A stretch of 64,000 nt of DNA from Duganella sp. SG902 (GTDB lineage Bacteria; Pseudomonadota; Gammaproteobacteria; Burkholderiales; Burkholderiaceae_D). Position numbers and translations under genes: made by a program. Positions 7,589-16,547 of this stretch are shown here, piece after piece. The stretch's first letter is position 1, and each line of letters starts with the position of its first letter. The stretch lies in NCBI RefSeq assembly GCF_013376005.1, contig NZ_JABMJK010000012.1, positions 155,399 through 219,398 on the forward strand, in the 5' to 3' direction. The notes beneath the pieces were generated by a model. The model saw only the letters and a list, made by a program, of their open reading frames with translations. It was not told the DNA's origin and did not search any database.

Positions 7589-9577
7589 ATGAGCATAGCT
7601 GCACCGTCCAACCCGAAGGAAATCACGCTTCGCGGGATTATTCTGGGCATTCTGATAACACTGGTATTCACCGCCGCCCAGGTCTACCTCGGTCTCAAGG
7701 TGGGCCTGACCTTCGCCACCTCGATCCCGGCCGCGGTGATCTCGATGGCGCTGCTGAGCGCCTTCAAGGACGCCACCATCCAGGAAAACAACATCGTCCA
7801 GACCATCGCCTCGGCGGCCGGTACGCTGGCCTCGGTGATCTTCGTGCTGCCCGGCCTGCTGATGATCGGCTGGTGGGCGCATGTGCCGTTCTGGCCCACC
7901 TTCGGCGCCTGCGCCGTCGGCGGCGTGCTGGGCGTGATGTACACGGTGCCGCTGCGGCGCGCGCTGGTGTCGCAATCCAACCTGCCCTATCCGGAAGGCG
8001 TGGCGGCGGCCGAGGTGCTGAAGGTCGGCATGGCCTCGCGCGAGGGCGCGGCCGAAGGCAAGGCCGGCCTGCGCGCGGTGATCTGGGGCAGCGTGACCTC
8101 GGCCCTGTTCGCCGCCGGCGGCGCGGCCAAGCTGATGGCCGCCGAGGTGGCGATCTTCTTCCGCACCGGCGCCGGCGCCACCGGCATCGGCGCCTCCAGC
8201 TCGCTGGCGCTGATCGGCGCCGGCCACCTGATGGGCATCACGGTCGGCATCGCCATGCTGGCCGGCCTGATCATCGCCTGGGGCATCCTGGTGCCGCTGA
8301 TGACCAACCTGACGCCGATCGCGGCCGGGGTGGCGGTGGCCGACCATGCGCTGGGCATCTGGAAAACCGAGGTGCGCATGATGGGCGCGGGCGTGATCGG
8401 CATCGCCGCCATCATCACCCTGGCCGGCCTGGCCAAGCCCATCCTGGGCGGGCTGAGGTCGGCCATGGAGACCGCGCGCAAGGCCAAGCTGGAAGGCGCC
8501 GCGCTGGAGCGCACCGAACTCGATATCCCGATCTTCATCGTCGGCCTAGTGACCCTGATTTCGATGGTGCCGGCCGGCTGGCTGCTGGCCAGCTTCCTGC
8601 AGGGCGGCCCGCTGGCGTCGCTGGCCGTGCCGCTGGTGGCGGTGGGCGTGGGCTACGTGCTGGTGGCCGGTATCTTCGCCGCCGCCGTGTGCGGCTACAT
8701 GGCGGGCCTGATCGGCTCCTCCAACTCGCCGGTGTCGGGCATCGCCATCCTGACCATCCTCGGCGCCGCGCTCAGCGTGGGCATGGTCGGCCGCACCGTC
8801 ATGGGCCCGGAGGTGGCGCAGGCGCTGATCGCCTTCGCGCTGTTCGTCACCACCGTGGTGCTGGCGGTGGCGGTGATCGGCAACGACAATCTGCAGGATC
8901 TGAAAACCGGCCAGCTGGTCAACGCCACCCCGTGGAAGCAGCAGGTCGGCCTGCTGATCGGCGTGGCCGCCGGTTCGTGCGTGGTGCCGCCGGTGCTGGA
9001 GCTGCTGAACCACGCCAACGGTTTCGTCGGCGCGCCCAATCTCGATTCGATCTCCGACCAGCCGCTGGCGGCGCCGCAGGCGCTGCTGATCTCGACCCTG
9101 GCCAAGGGCGTCATCGGCGGCAACCTGCAGTGGAACCTGCTGGGCTACGGCGTGCTGATCGGCCTGGCGCTGGTGCTGATTAACTTCGCGCTGAAGAAAT
9201 CCAGCAACGACAAATACAGCCTGCCGCCGCTGGGCGTGGGCCTGGCGATCTACCTGCCGAGCGCGGTGATCACCCCAGTGGTGATCGGCGCCATCACCGG
9301 CTGGCTGTTCGACCGCGCGGTCGAGAGGAAGGTCGGCGGCGAGGCGGCCAAGCGCATCGGCGTGCTGGTGATGTCCGGCTTCATCGTCGGCGAGAGCCTG
9401 TTCAACGTGGCGCTGGCCGGCCTGATCGTGCTGTCCGGCCAGGGCGAGCCGCTGGCCATCGCCAACGGCATGGGCGAGGGGCAGGCCATGACCATCGCCC
9501 TGATCGTCGGCACCGCCATCGTCTGGGGCCTGTACCGCTGGTCGGCCAAAAATGGCCAGGCGGTACACCAGGCATAG
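7589..9577 (+). CDS. OPT-family oligopeptide transporter
   Basis: A 662-residue multi-pass inner-membrane protein of the oligopeptide transporter family, which takes up peptides or metal-peptide chelates. It has about 14-16 hydrophobic segments. The N-terminal 'EITLRGIILGILITLVFTAAQVYLGLKVG' and later 'SNSPVSGIAILTIL', 'GNLQW' and 'GLAIYLPSAVITPVVIGAI' are typical of the prokaryotic branch. I chose ATG at 7589, because CCGGAG at 7575-7580 is well placed for it; a GTG at 7580 is also in frame. It is divergent from ylqF. Confidence 0.9.
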   Translation: MSIAAPSNPKEITLRGIILGILITLVFTAAQVYLGLKVGLTFATSIPAAVISMALLSAFKDATIQENNIVQTIASAAGTLASVIFVLPGLLMIGWWAHVPFWPTFGACAVGGVLGVMYTVPLRRALVSQSNLPYPEGVAAAEVLKVGMASREGAAEGKAGLRAVIWGSVTSALFAAGGAAKLMAAEVAIFFRTGAGATGIGASSSLALIGAGHLMGITVGIAMLAGLIIAWGILVPLMTNLTPIAAGVAVADHALGIWKTEVRMMGAGVIGIAAIITLAGLAKPILGGLRSAMETARKAKLEGAALERTELDIPIFIVGLVTLISMVPAGWLLASFLQGGPLASLAVPLVAVGVGYVLVAGIFAAAVCGYMAGLIGSSNSPVSGIAILTILGAALSVGMVGRTVMGPEVAQALIAFALFVTTVVLAVAVIGNDNLQDLKTGQLVNATPWKQQVGLLIGVAAGSCVVPPVLELLNHANGFVGAPNLDSISDQPLAAPQALLISTLAKGVIGGNLQWNLLGYGVLIGLALVLINFALKKSSNDKYSLPPLGVGLAIYLPSAVITPVVIGAITGWLFDRAVERKVGGEAAKRIGVLVMSGFIVGESLFNVALAGLIVLSGQGEPLAIANGMGEGQAMTIALIVGTAIVWGLYRWSAKNGQAVHQA

Positions 9578-9591
9578 ACAAAACCGCCAGC

Positions 9592-9628
9592 GGACTCTAT
9601 GATTGTCAAGTTTGCAATCATAGAGTCC
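9592..9628 (+). promoter_or_regulatory. Perfect 14-bp hairpin just ahead of the S9 peptidase start
   Basis: GGACTCTATGATTG (9592-9605) and CAATCATAGAGTCC (9615-9628) are exact inverted copies with a 9-base loop (TCAAGTTTG). The right arm ends two bases before the ATG at 9631. The only Shine-Dalgarno-like bases (AGAG, 9622-9625) are inside the stem, so a folded mRNA would hide the ribosome site. There is no T-tract, so it is not a standard terminator. A similar structure precedes the gene at 60472. Confidence 0.6.
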
Positions 9629-9630
9629 AC

Positions 9631-11601
9631 ATGAAAACTTTTCTGCTGTCCCTGCTCCTGCTGACGGGCGCCGCCCAGGCCGCCGCGCCCGACGCCGCCA
9701 GCTTCTTCCGCTCCCCCAACATCAGCAATGTCGAGCTGTCGCCCCAGGGCGGCTATGTGGCGGCGGTGGTGGACCTGGCCGATGGCGTGACGGTGCTGGC
9801 GGTGCGCGACACCGGCGATCTGTCCAGGTACAAGGTGATTATCAAGACCACCGACCAGGAGCGCATCACGGCGGTGCACTGGATCAATGAGAACCGAATT
9901 GGCTTCACCATCAAAAATCTGCGCATCGAGTTCCTCGGCAACCAGGATGAAATGGCGGCCGACCGCGACGGCGCCAACCTGACCCACCTCATCTCCGGCA
10001 ATTGGGAGCACCAGCGCGAAGCCACCGGCCGCGCGATCAAGGCCCAGCTGCTGACCGCCGACTACGCGTTCTTCGACGTGGCGCACGATGGCTCGGACGA
10101 TATCCTGGTCGAGAAGTACAGCTGGAATGAAATCGACCGCACGCCCGACCATTCGCGCCTGTATCGCCTGAACACCCGCACGCGCCAGCTGCACGGCGCG
10201 CTGGAGGGCAACCAGCCGGCCGCCGTGCAGTGGTGGGGCACCGACACCTCGGACGTGCCGCGGCTGACGATCTCGCGGCTGAACGGCCGCTGCATCACCT
10301 CCTATCGCGGCGCCGCCGACAGCGCGTGGCGCGAACTCGATAACGGCGTGTGCTATCTGGACCGCCGCTTCACGCCGCAGTTCTTCGACGGCGACGACAC
10401 GCTGTATGTGCGCGCCAGCCACCAGGGCTATGGCGCCCTGTTCCGCTACGACCTGAAGGCCATGAAGATGGACAAGGAGCCTTTCATGTCGGTGCAGGGC
10501 TTTGATTTCGATGGCAGCGCGGAGATCGATTACGACAGCCGGCGCCTGATGGGCGTTCATTTGCAAACCGACGCCGGCACCACCTACTGGCTCAATCCCG
10601 TGCTGAAAGCCGAGCAGGCGAAGATCGACGGCATGCTGCCCGCCACCACCAACACCCTCCACTGCGCCCGCGCATGCCTGAAGGCGCCGGTGGTGCTGGT
10701 GGTCGCTTCGTCCGACCGCCAGCCCAACCAGTACATCATCTACCACCGCGCCAGCGGCAAGCTGGAGGCGCTGGGGGTGACGCACCCCGACATCAAGGCA
10801 GAACAAATGGGACTGCGCGATTTCCACCGCTACCGCGCGCGCGACGGCCGCGGCATTCCGGCCTACGTGACGCTGCCGCCGGGCGAGGCGGCCGGCCCGC
10901 GGCCCACCGTGGTGCTGGTGCACGGCGGGCCGAATACGCGTGGCGCGTACTGGGACTGGGATGACGAGGCGCAGTTCCTGGCGACGCGCGGGTATGTGGT
11001 GATCCAGCCGGAGTTCCGCGGCAGCACCGGCTTCGGCTCGGAGCACTTTTCCGCCGGCCTGAAACAATGGGGCATGAGCATGCAGGACGACCTGGCCGAC
11101 GCCGCGCAGTGGGCGGTCAAACAGGGCTGGGCCGATCCGAAGCGCATCGCCATCATGGGCGCCAGCTACGGCGGCTACGCCACGCTGATGGGACTCATCA
11201 AGCATCCCGAGACCTTCCGCTGCGGCGTCGAGTGGGCTGGCGTGACCGACATCGGGCTGCAATTCAACACTCCGCAATCGGACGCCTCGCAGGAGACGCT
11301 CAACTACAGCCTGCGCACGCTGATCGGCGATCCGGACAAGGACGCCGAGCAGTTCCGCCAGCACTCGCCGCTGCTGCGCGCGGCCGAGCTGAAACAGCCC
11401 TTGCTGATGGCGCACGGCCTGGAAGACTTGCGCGTGCCGGTCGAACACGCCCAGCGCTTCCACGACGCCGTCAAGCGCCACAACAGCCAGGTGGAACTCA
11501 TCACCTACCACAACGAGGGCCACGGCTGGCGCCATCAGGAAAACCGCATCGCCTTCTGGCGGCGGGTCGAGGCCTTCCTCGACCAGTATCTGCGGCCCTA
11601 G
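9631..11601 (+). CDS. Secreted S9-family (prolyl oligopeptidase type) peptidase
   Basis: A 656-residue serine peptidase. A signal peptide (MKTFLLSLLLLTGAAQA) points to the periplasm. Residues up to about 380 form the β-propeller-like region. The α/β-hydrolase domain follows with 'VVLVHGGPNTRG', the nucleophile elbow G-A-S-Y-G-G-Y, the acid in 'HGLEDLRVP' and the catalytic His in 'NEGHGW'. This fits the DPP-IV/acylaminoacyl-peptidase branch. Upstream is the perfect hairpin described separately. Downstream, its TAG shares the palindrome CTAG with the stop of the convergent deacetylase-like gene. Confidence 0.9.
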   Translation: MKTFLLSLLLLTGAAQAAAPDAASFFRSPNISNVELSPQGGYVAAVVDLADGVTVLAVRDTGDLSRYKVIIKTTDQERITAVHWINENRIGFTIKNLRIEFLGNQDEMAADRDGANLTHLISGNWEHQREATGRAIKAQLLTADYAFFDVAHDGSDDILVEKYSWNEIDRTPDHSRLYRLNTRTRQLHGALEGNQPAAVQWWGTDTSDVPRLTISRLNGRCITSYRGAADSAWRELDNGVCYLDRRFTPQFFDGDDTLYVRASHQGYGALFRYDLKAMKMDKEPFMSVQGFDFDGSAEIDYDSRRLMGVHLQTDAGTTYWLNPVLKAEQAKIDGMLPATTNTLHCARACLKAPVVLVVASSDRQPNQYIIYHRASGKLEALGVTHPDIKAEQMGLRDFHRYRARDGRGIPAYVTLPPGEAAGPRPTVVLVHGGPNTRGAYWDWDDEAQFLATRGYVVIQPEFRGSTGFGSEHFSAGLKQWGMSMQDDLADAAQWAVKQGWADPKRIAIMGASYGGYATLMGLIKHPETFRCGVEWAGVTDIGLQFNTPQSDASQETLNYSLRTLIGDPDKDAEQFRQHSPLLRAAELKQPLLMAHGLEDLRVPVEHAQRFHDAVKRHNSQVELITYHNEGHGWRHQENRIAFWRRVEAFLDQYLRP

Positions 11602-12524
11602 ATTTCGGCCAGCGCCTTGAGGTGGGCCACCACGCTGCGGCCCAGCGCCGACAGGTTGTAGCCGCCCTCCAGGCAGCTGACGATGCGCCCCTGCGCGTGC
11701 TGGCGCGCCACCGCCATCATCTGCTCGGTGATCCAGGCGTAGTCCGCCTCCACCAGGCCCATGCCGCCGATGTCGTCCTCGCGGTGGGCGTCGAAGCCGG
11801 CCGAGATGAAGATCATCTCGGGCTGGAAGGCGTGCAGCGCCGGCAGCCACTGCTCGGTCACGATCCGGCGCACCACGTCGCCCTTGCTGTGGGCCGGCAC
11901 CGGCACGTTGACCTGGTTGGCGGTGACCGGCCGCGGCTCGCAGTACGGGTACAGCGGGTGCTGGTAGAAGCTGACCATCAGCGCGCGCGGCTCGTCGAGG
12001 AAGGCTTCCTCGGTGCCGTTGCCGTGGTGGACGTCGAAGTCGACGATGGCCACGCGCCGCAGGCCGCGCACGTCCAGCGCGTGCTTGGCGGCCACCGCCA
12101 CGTTGTTGAACAGGCAGAAGCCCATCGGCTCGATCGGGCGCGCGTGGTGGCCGGGCGGACGCACGGCGCAGAAGGCGTTGTCGATCTCGCCGTCGATCAC
12201 GGCGTTGGTCGCGGCCACGGCGGCGCCGGCCGCGCGCTGGGCCGCGCGCCAGCTCCAGGCGTTGAGCGAGGTGTCGGCATCGATCGGGTAGGTGTCGCCT
12301 TCGGCCGGCACGTTGTCGCGCACGATGGCGATGGCGTTGCGGCTATGGTTGCGTTCCAGGTCGGCCAGATCCACCAGCGGCGCTTCACGGTGCTCCAGCA
12401 GGTCGCTGATGTGCGAGCCGATCAACTGGTCGGCGATCGCCTGCAGGCGCGCCGGCGATTCGGGATGCCAGTCGCCCATGTCATGGCGCTGACAGTCGGG
12501 ATGGCTGTAGATGGCTGTGGTCAT
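11598..12524 (-). CDS. Histone-deacetylase-family amidohydrolase
   Basis: This is a 308-residue zinc hydrolase of the arginase/deacetylase superfamily. Key features are 'SHPDCQRHDMGDWHPESPARL' at the start, 'RPPGHHARP' (paired His), 'GFCLFNNVAVAA', the metal-binding 'VAIVDFDVHHGNGT', 'SAGFDAH' and a C-terminal 'EGGYNL'. Bacterial members act on acetylpolyamines, acetylated proteins or related amides; the substrate is not predictable here. The gene starts 67 bases from the divergent MoxR gene. Confidence 0.9.
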   Translation of the reverse strand: MTTAIYSHPDCQRHDMGDWHPESPARLQAIADQLIGSHISDLLEHREAPLVDLADLERNHSRNAIAIVRDNVPAEGDTYPIDADTSLNAWSWRAAQRAAGAAVAATNAVIDGEIDNAFCAVRPPGHHARPIEPMGFCLFNNVAVAAKHALDVRGLRRVAIVDFDVHHGNGTEEAFLDEPRALMVSFYQHPLYPYCEPRPVTANQVNVPVPAHSKGDVVRRIVTEQWLPALHAFQPEMIFISAGFDAHREDDIGGMGLVEADYAWITEQMMAVARQHAQGRIVSCLEGGYNLSALGRSVVAHLKALAEI

Positions 12525-12591
12525 GTTTTTTTACTGCTGCGAGCTGTTTCTCGCATAGAATCCCCTCAGGCGCTAATCTACCATACATATC

Positions 12592-13512
12592 ATGTACACA
12601 AAATTGCATGCCGTGGCTCGCCAGGTGGGCGACATCGTCGTCGGCAAGGAGTCGCAGGTGCGGCAGGCGCTCACCTGCCTGCTGGCCGGCGGCCACCTGC
12701 TGGTGGAGGACGTGCCGGGCGTGGGCAAGACCACGCTGGCGCACGCGCTGGCGATTTCGCTGGGCCTGCGCTTCAACCGCGTCCAGTTCACCAGCGACCT
12801 GCTGCCGGCCGACGTCAACGGCATTTCGATCTACGAGCGCGAGCGGAACGGCTTCGTGTTCCATCCGGGGCCGATTTTCACCCAGGTGCTGCTGGCCGAT
12901 GAGATCAACCGCGCCACGCCGAAAACGCAGTCGGGCCTGCTGGAGGCGATGGAGGAACGCCAGGTCAGCGTGGACGGCGCGACGCGCGCCCTGCCCGAGC
13001 CCTTCTTTGTGATCGCGACCCAGAATCCGACCCATCAGATCGGCACCTTCCCGCTGCCGGAGTCGCAGCTGGACCGCTTCCTGATGTGCCTTGCATTGGG
13101 CTATCCGGACGCCGCCGCCGAGCGCGCGCTGCTGATGGGCGAGGACCGGCGCGCGCTGCTCAGGACGCTGCCGGCGGCCATGACGGCGGACGAGCTGGCG
13201 CGGGCGCAGCAGGGGCTGCGGCACATCCACGCCTCGCCCGCGCTGATCGATTACGTGCAGGCGCTGGCGGCGGCCTCGCGCCGCAACGGCATGTTCGCCG
13301 AGGGCCTGAGCCCGCGCGCGGCGATCGCGCTGCTGCGGGCGGCGCGCGCCTGGGCAGCGCTGGAGGGGCGCGACCATGTGCTGCCCGAGGATGTGCAGGC
13401 GGTGCTGGTGCCGGTGTGCGCGCACCGCCTGCGGCCGCTGAAGTCGGCGCATGGCGTGGCGCTGGCCAGCCGCGATCTGGTCTTGCAGCTGCAAGAGTCG
13501 GTGCCGGTGTAG
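12592..13512 (+). CDS. MoxR-family AAA+ ATPase
   Basis: This is a 306-residue AAA+ ATPase: Walker A GVGKTT (43-48), Walker B LLADEINRA with D103-E104, sensor 'IATQNP' and a C-terminal lid with 'GLSPRAAIALLRAARAWA'. MoxR proteins act as chaperones with partners encoded downstream, usually a DUF58 protein. That arrangement is present: the DUF58 gene starts six bases after this stop. It heads a four-gene operon with DUF58, TgpA-like and MltB genes. Confidence 0.92.
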   Translation: MYTKLHAVARQVGDIVVGKESQVRQALTCLLAGGHLLVEDVPGVGKTTLAHALAISLGLRFNRVQFTSDLLPADVNGISIYERERNGFVFHPGPIFTQVLLADEINRATPKTQSGLLEAMEERQVSVDGATRALPEPFFVIATQNPTHQIGTFPLPESQLDRFLMCLALGYPDAAAERALLMGEDRRALLRTLPAAMTADELARAQQGLRHIHASPALIDYVQALAAASRRNGMFAEGLSPRAAIALLRAARAWAALEGRDHVLPEDVQAVLVPVCAHRLRPLKSAHGVALASRDLVLQLQESVPV

Positions 13513-13518
13513 CACATC

Positions 13519-14526
13519 ATGGTGGCGGAGCTGCAATCGCTGTATCGCAAGGGCCGCGACAAGCTGCGCGACCGGTGGCTGTTCCAGTTGCGCGACAGCG
13601 AGCCGGGCGAGGTGACGCTGACCATGCGGCGCGTGTTCATCGTGCCCACGCGCGCCGGGCTGGCGTTCGCGGCGCTGCTGCTGGTGATGCTGATCGGCGC
13701 CATCAATTACAACCTCGGCCTGGGCTTCGCGCTGACCTTTTTCGCCGGCGCCTGCGCGGTGGCCGACATGTACATGACGGCCAGGAACCTGGCGCTGCTG
13801 CGGCTGGCGCCGGGCCGCGTGCAGCCGGTGTTCGCCGGCGAGGAGGCGCGGTTCGAGCTGCATCTGCTGAACCGCGGCGGGCAGGATCGTTACGCGCTGT
13901 GGCTGGGCTTTCAGGCCGACGGCGAGCCGCGCCAGGTGACCGATGTGGCGGCCGGCGCCAGCAGCGCGGTGGTGTTGGCGGCGTCGACGCGCGAGCGCGG
14001 CTGGCTGGCGGCGCCGCGCGTGCGGCTGGTGACGCGCTTTCCGCTCGGGCTGTTCCGCGCGTGGAGCTACTGGCGGCCGGACGCGCGCGCGCTGGTGTAT
14101 CCGGCGCCGGAGTCGCCGCCGCCGGCGCTGCCGTCCAGCGGCGCGGCCAGCGAGGACGGGCATGGCACGGTGGGGCTGGATAATTTTGCCGGCATCCGCA
14201 GTTATCAGCCCGGCGATCCGCTCAAGCACCTGGCGTGGCGGCAGATCGCGCGCCACGATCCGGCGCTGGGCGGGCAGCTGGTGACCAAGCATTTCGAGGG
14301 CGGCGCGGTGGCCGAGTTGTGCCTGGATTTCGCCGCGCTGCCGCTGCAGATGGACCTGGAGCGCAAGCTGTCGCGCATGGCGGCCTGGGTGCTGGAGGCC
14401 GAGCGGCGCGCGCTGCCGTACAGCTTCCGCCTGGGGCCGCACGACTACGGCCCGGCGCTGGGCGAGGCCCACCGCGCCGCCTGCCTGCGCGCGCTCGCGC
14501 TGTTCGGCCGCGAGGGCGCGCCATGA
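13519..14526 (+). CDS. DUF58-domain membrane protein
   Basis: This is a 335-residue protein with two close hydrophobic segments (about residues 45-80, 'TRAGLAFAALLLVMLIGAINYNLGLGFALTFFAGAC') followed by a soluble part. The DUF58 core is visible as 'DNFAGIRSYQPGDPLKHLAWRQIARHD'. It is the expected MoxR partner; its biochemical role is not established. Start ATG 13519 is followed in frame by a GTG. The 3' end overlaps the next gene by ATGA. Confidence 0.88.
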   Translation: MVAELQSLYRKGRDKLRDRWLFQLRDSEPGEVTLTMRRVFIVPTRAGLAFAALLLVMLIGAINYNLGLGFALTFFAGACAVADMYMTARNLALLRLAPGRVQPVFAGEEARFELHLLNRGGQDRYALWLGFQADGEPRQVTDVAAGASSAVVLAASTRERGWLAAPRVRLVTRFPLGLFRAWSYWRPDARALVYPAPESPPPALPSSGAASEDGHGTVGLDNFAGIRSYQPGDPLKHLAWRQIARHDPALGGQLVTKHFEGGAVAELCLDFAALPLQMDLERKLSRMAAWVLEAERRALPYSFRLGPHDYGPALGEAHRAACLRALALFGREGAP

Positions 14527-16547
14527 GCGCGGCGGCGGCCGGCGCGCTGGCGCGGCTGGCGGCGCGCCTGACGCGCGACAAGGCCGACACGCTGCTGTTG
14601 CTGGCGGCCGCGCTGATGGTGCTGGCGCCGCACGCGGCGCATCTGCCGCTGTGGATCAGCGCCCTGGCCGGCGCCACGCTGCTGTGGCGCGCGGCCATCA
14701 CCTGGCTGGGCCGGCGCATGCCGCCGGTGTGGCTGCTGGTGCCGGTGGCCATGGCGGCGATGGCGGGCGTGTACGCCACCTACCGCACGCTGCTGGGGCG
14801 CGACGCCGGCGTCGCCATGCTGGTGCTGCTGCTGGCCTTCAAGCTGCTGGAGATGCACGCGCGGCGCGACCTGTTCGTGGTCACCTTCCTCGGCTTCTTC
14901 GTGCTGCTGACCAGCTTCCTGTACTCGCAGACCATGGGCGCCGCGCTGTGGGTGGCGGCCGCGCTGGTGCTGCTGCTGACGGCCCAGCAGTCGTTCCAGT
15001 ACAGCGGCGCGGTGCCGCCGCTGCGGCGGCGCCTCGGCACCAGCCTCAGACTGTGCGCGCTGGCGGCGCCGCTGGCCGCGCTGCTGTTCATCGGCTTCCC
15101 CCGCCTGCAGGGCCCGCTGTGGGGCCTGCCCGGCGACGCGCTGGGCGGCAAGACCGGCCTGAGCGACAGCATGGCGCCCGGCAGCCTGGCGGCGCTGGCC
15201 CAGTCCGACGAGCCGGCGTTCCGCGTGCGCTTCCTCGACGCCGCGCCGCCGCAGCCGCTGCTGTACTGGCGCAGCATCGTGCTGGGCGACTACGACGGCC
15301 GCACCTGGACCCGGGTGCCGCGCAAGCGCGGCCTGCAGCGGCTGGAGATCGCCATCCACGGCCGCGGCCGGCCGGTGCGCTACGAGAGCACCATGGAGGC
15401 CAGCAACACGCGCTGGATCGCGCTGCTGGAGCTGGCCGGCCCCGAGGTGCGCCTGCCCGGCCACCGCGTGCGCGACACCGACGAGCTGGAGCTGTACGCC
15501 GCCGATCCCATCGAGCGCCGCCTGCGCTTCAGCGCCAGCGCCTATCTCGACTACACGCTGCAGGCCGGCGAGCTGCCGCAACGCATGGCACGCTGGCTGG
15601 AACTGCCGGCCGGCTACAACCCGCGCACGCTGGCGCTGGCGCGGCAATTGCGCGCGGCCCAGCCCGACGCCAGCGCCCGGCAACTGAGCGACGCGGTGCT
15701 GGCGCGCTTCCGCAGCCAGGGCTATGGCTACACGCTGGAGCCGCCGCTGCTGGGGCGCGACGCGGTCGATGAATTCCTGTTCGACAGCAAGGCCGGCTTC
15801 TGCGAGCACTACGCCGGCGCCTACGTGGTGCTGATGCGCGCCATGGGCGTGGCCGCGCGCGTGGTCACCGGCTACCAGGGCGGAGAGCTGAACCCGGTGG
15901 ACGGCTACCTCACCGTGCGCCAGTCGGACGCCCACGCCTGGGCCGAGATCTGGACCCAGGCCGCCGGCTGGCAGCGGGTCGACCCGACCGCCGCCGTGGC
16001 GCCGGAACGGGTCCGGCGCAATCTGGCGCGCGCCCTGCCGCGCCCGGCCGCGTTCGGGCTGGCGCCGCTGCTGGCGCTGCGGAACGATCCCGATTCGTGG
16101 CTGGCGCAACTCAGATACCACTATGCCGCGTTGAATAATTCTTGGAATCAATGGGTACTGGATTACAATCCCGAGAGGCAGCGAAGTTTCCTTGAAGAAC
16201 TAGGCGCCATCGTCGGCAACTGGCGCAGCGCGCTCGGCATGGGATTGGTGCTAGCCTTGCTGTTGGCGCTGCGCCGGCAGCGCCGGCGACGGCCCGCCGA
16301 TCCGCTCGACGCGCTGTACGCGGCGTTCTGCCGGCAGCAGGCGCGCCGCGGGTATGGGCGCCGGCCGGCCGAGGGGCCGCGCAGCTATGCCGCGCGCCTG
16401 CGGGCGCTGCCGGCCAGCCAGGAACAACACGCTGCCATGGAGCAGTTTTTACACCTGTACGGCTTGCTGAAGTATGGCGCCGGCGGGACCGAATCACGCC
16501 CGGCGTCGCTGGCGACGCTGAAAACCCTGTTACCTTTATGCCGATGA
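14523..16547 (+). CDS. tgpA: TgpA-like membrane transglutaminase
   Basis: A 674-residue protein: five to six N-terminal membrane segments (about residues 20-195), a periplasmic transglutaminase-like domain, one more hydrophobic segment near 580-600 and a cytoplasmic DUF4129-like tail. The papain-like triad is readable as C427 (GFCEHYAGAY), H471 (DAHAWAEIW) and D487 (VDPT). It resembles Pseudomonas TgpA, an essential periplasmic-domain transglutaminase. I start it at 14523, where ATG overlaps the DUF58 stop as ATGA; the frame stays open further upstream but only as shadow of DUF58. Confidence 0.88.
   Translation: MSAAAAGALARLAARLTRDKADTLLLLAAALMVLAPHAAHLPLWISALAGATLLWRAAITWLGRRMPPVWLLVPVAMAAMAGVYATYRTLLGRDAGVAMLVLLLAFKLLEMHARRDLFVVTFLGFFVLLTSFLYSQTMGAALWVAAALVLLLTAQQSFQYSGAVPPLRRRLGTSLRLCALAAPLAALLFIGFPRLQGPLWGLPGDALGGKTGLSDSMAPGSLAALAQSDEPAFRVRFLDAAPPQPLLYWRSIVLGDYDGRTWTRVPRKRGLQRLEIAIHGRGRPVRYESTMEASNTRWIALLELAGPEVRLPGHRVRDTDELELYAADPIERRLRFSASAYLDYTLQAGELPQRMARWLELPAGYNPRTLALARQLRAAQPDASARQLSDAVLARFRSQGYGYTLEPPLLGRDAVDEFLFDSKAGFCEHYAGAYVVLMRAMGVAARVVTGYQGGELNPVDGYLTVRQSDAHAWAEIWTQAAGWQRVDPTAAVAPERVRRNLARALPRPAAFGLAPLLALRNDPDSWLAQLRYHYAALNNSWNQWVLDYNPERQRSFLEELGAIVGNWRSALGMGLVLALLLALRRQRRRRPADPLDALYAAFCRQQARRGYGRRPAEGPRSYAARLRALPASQEQHAAMEQFLHLYGLLKYGAGGTESRPASLATLKTLLPLCR

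Noticed and set aside
9250..11850. 866-codon open frame opposite the S9 peptidase
   Set aside because: Shadow of the peptidase and OPT genes; composition is low-complexity and it spans two real genes.
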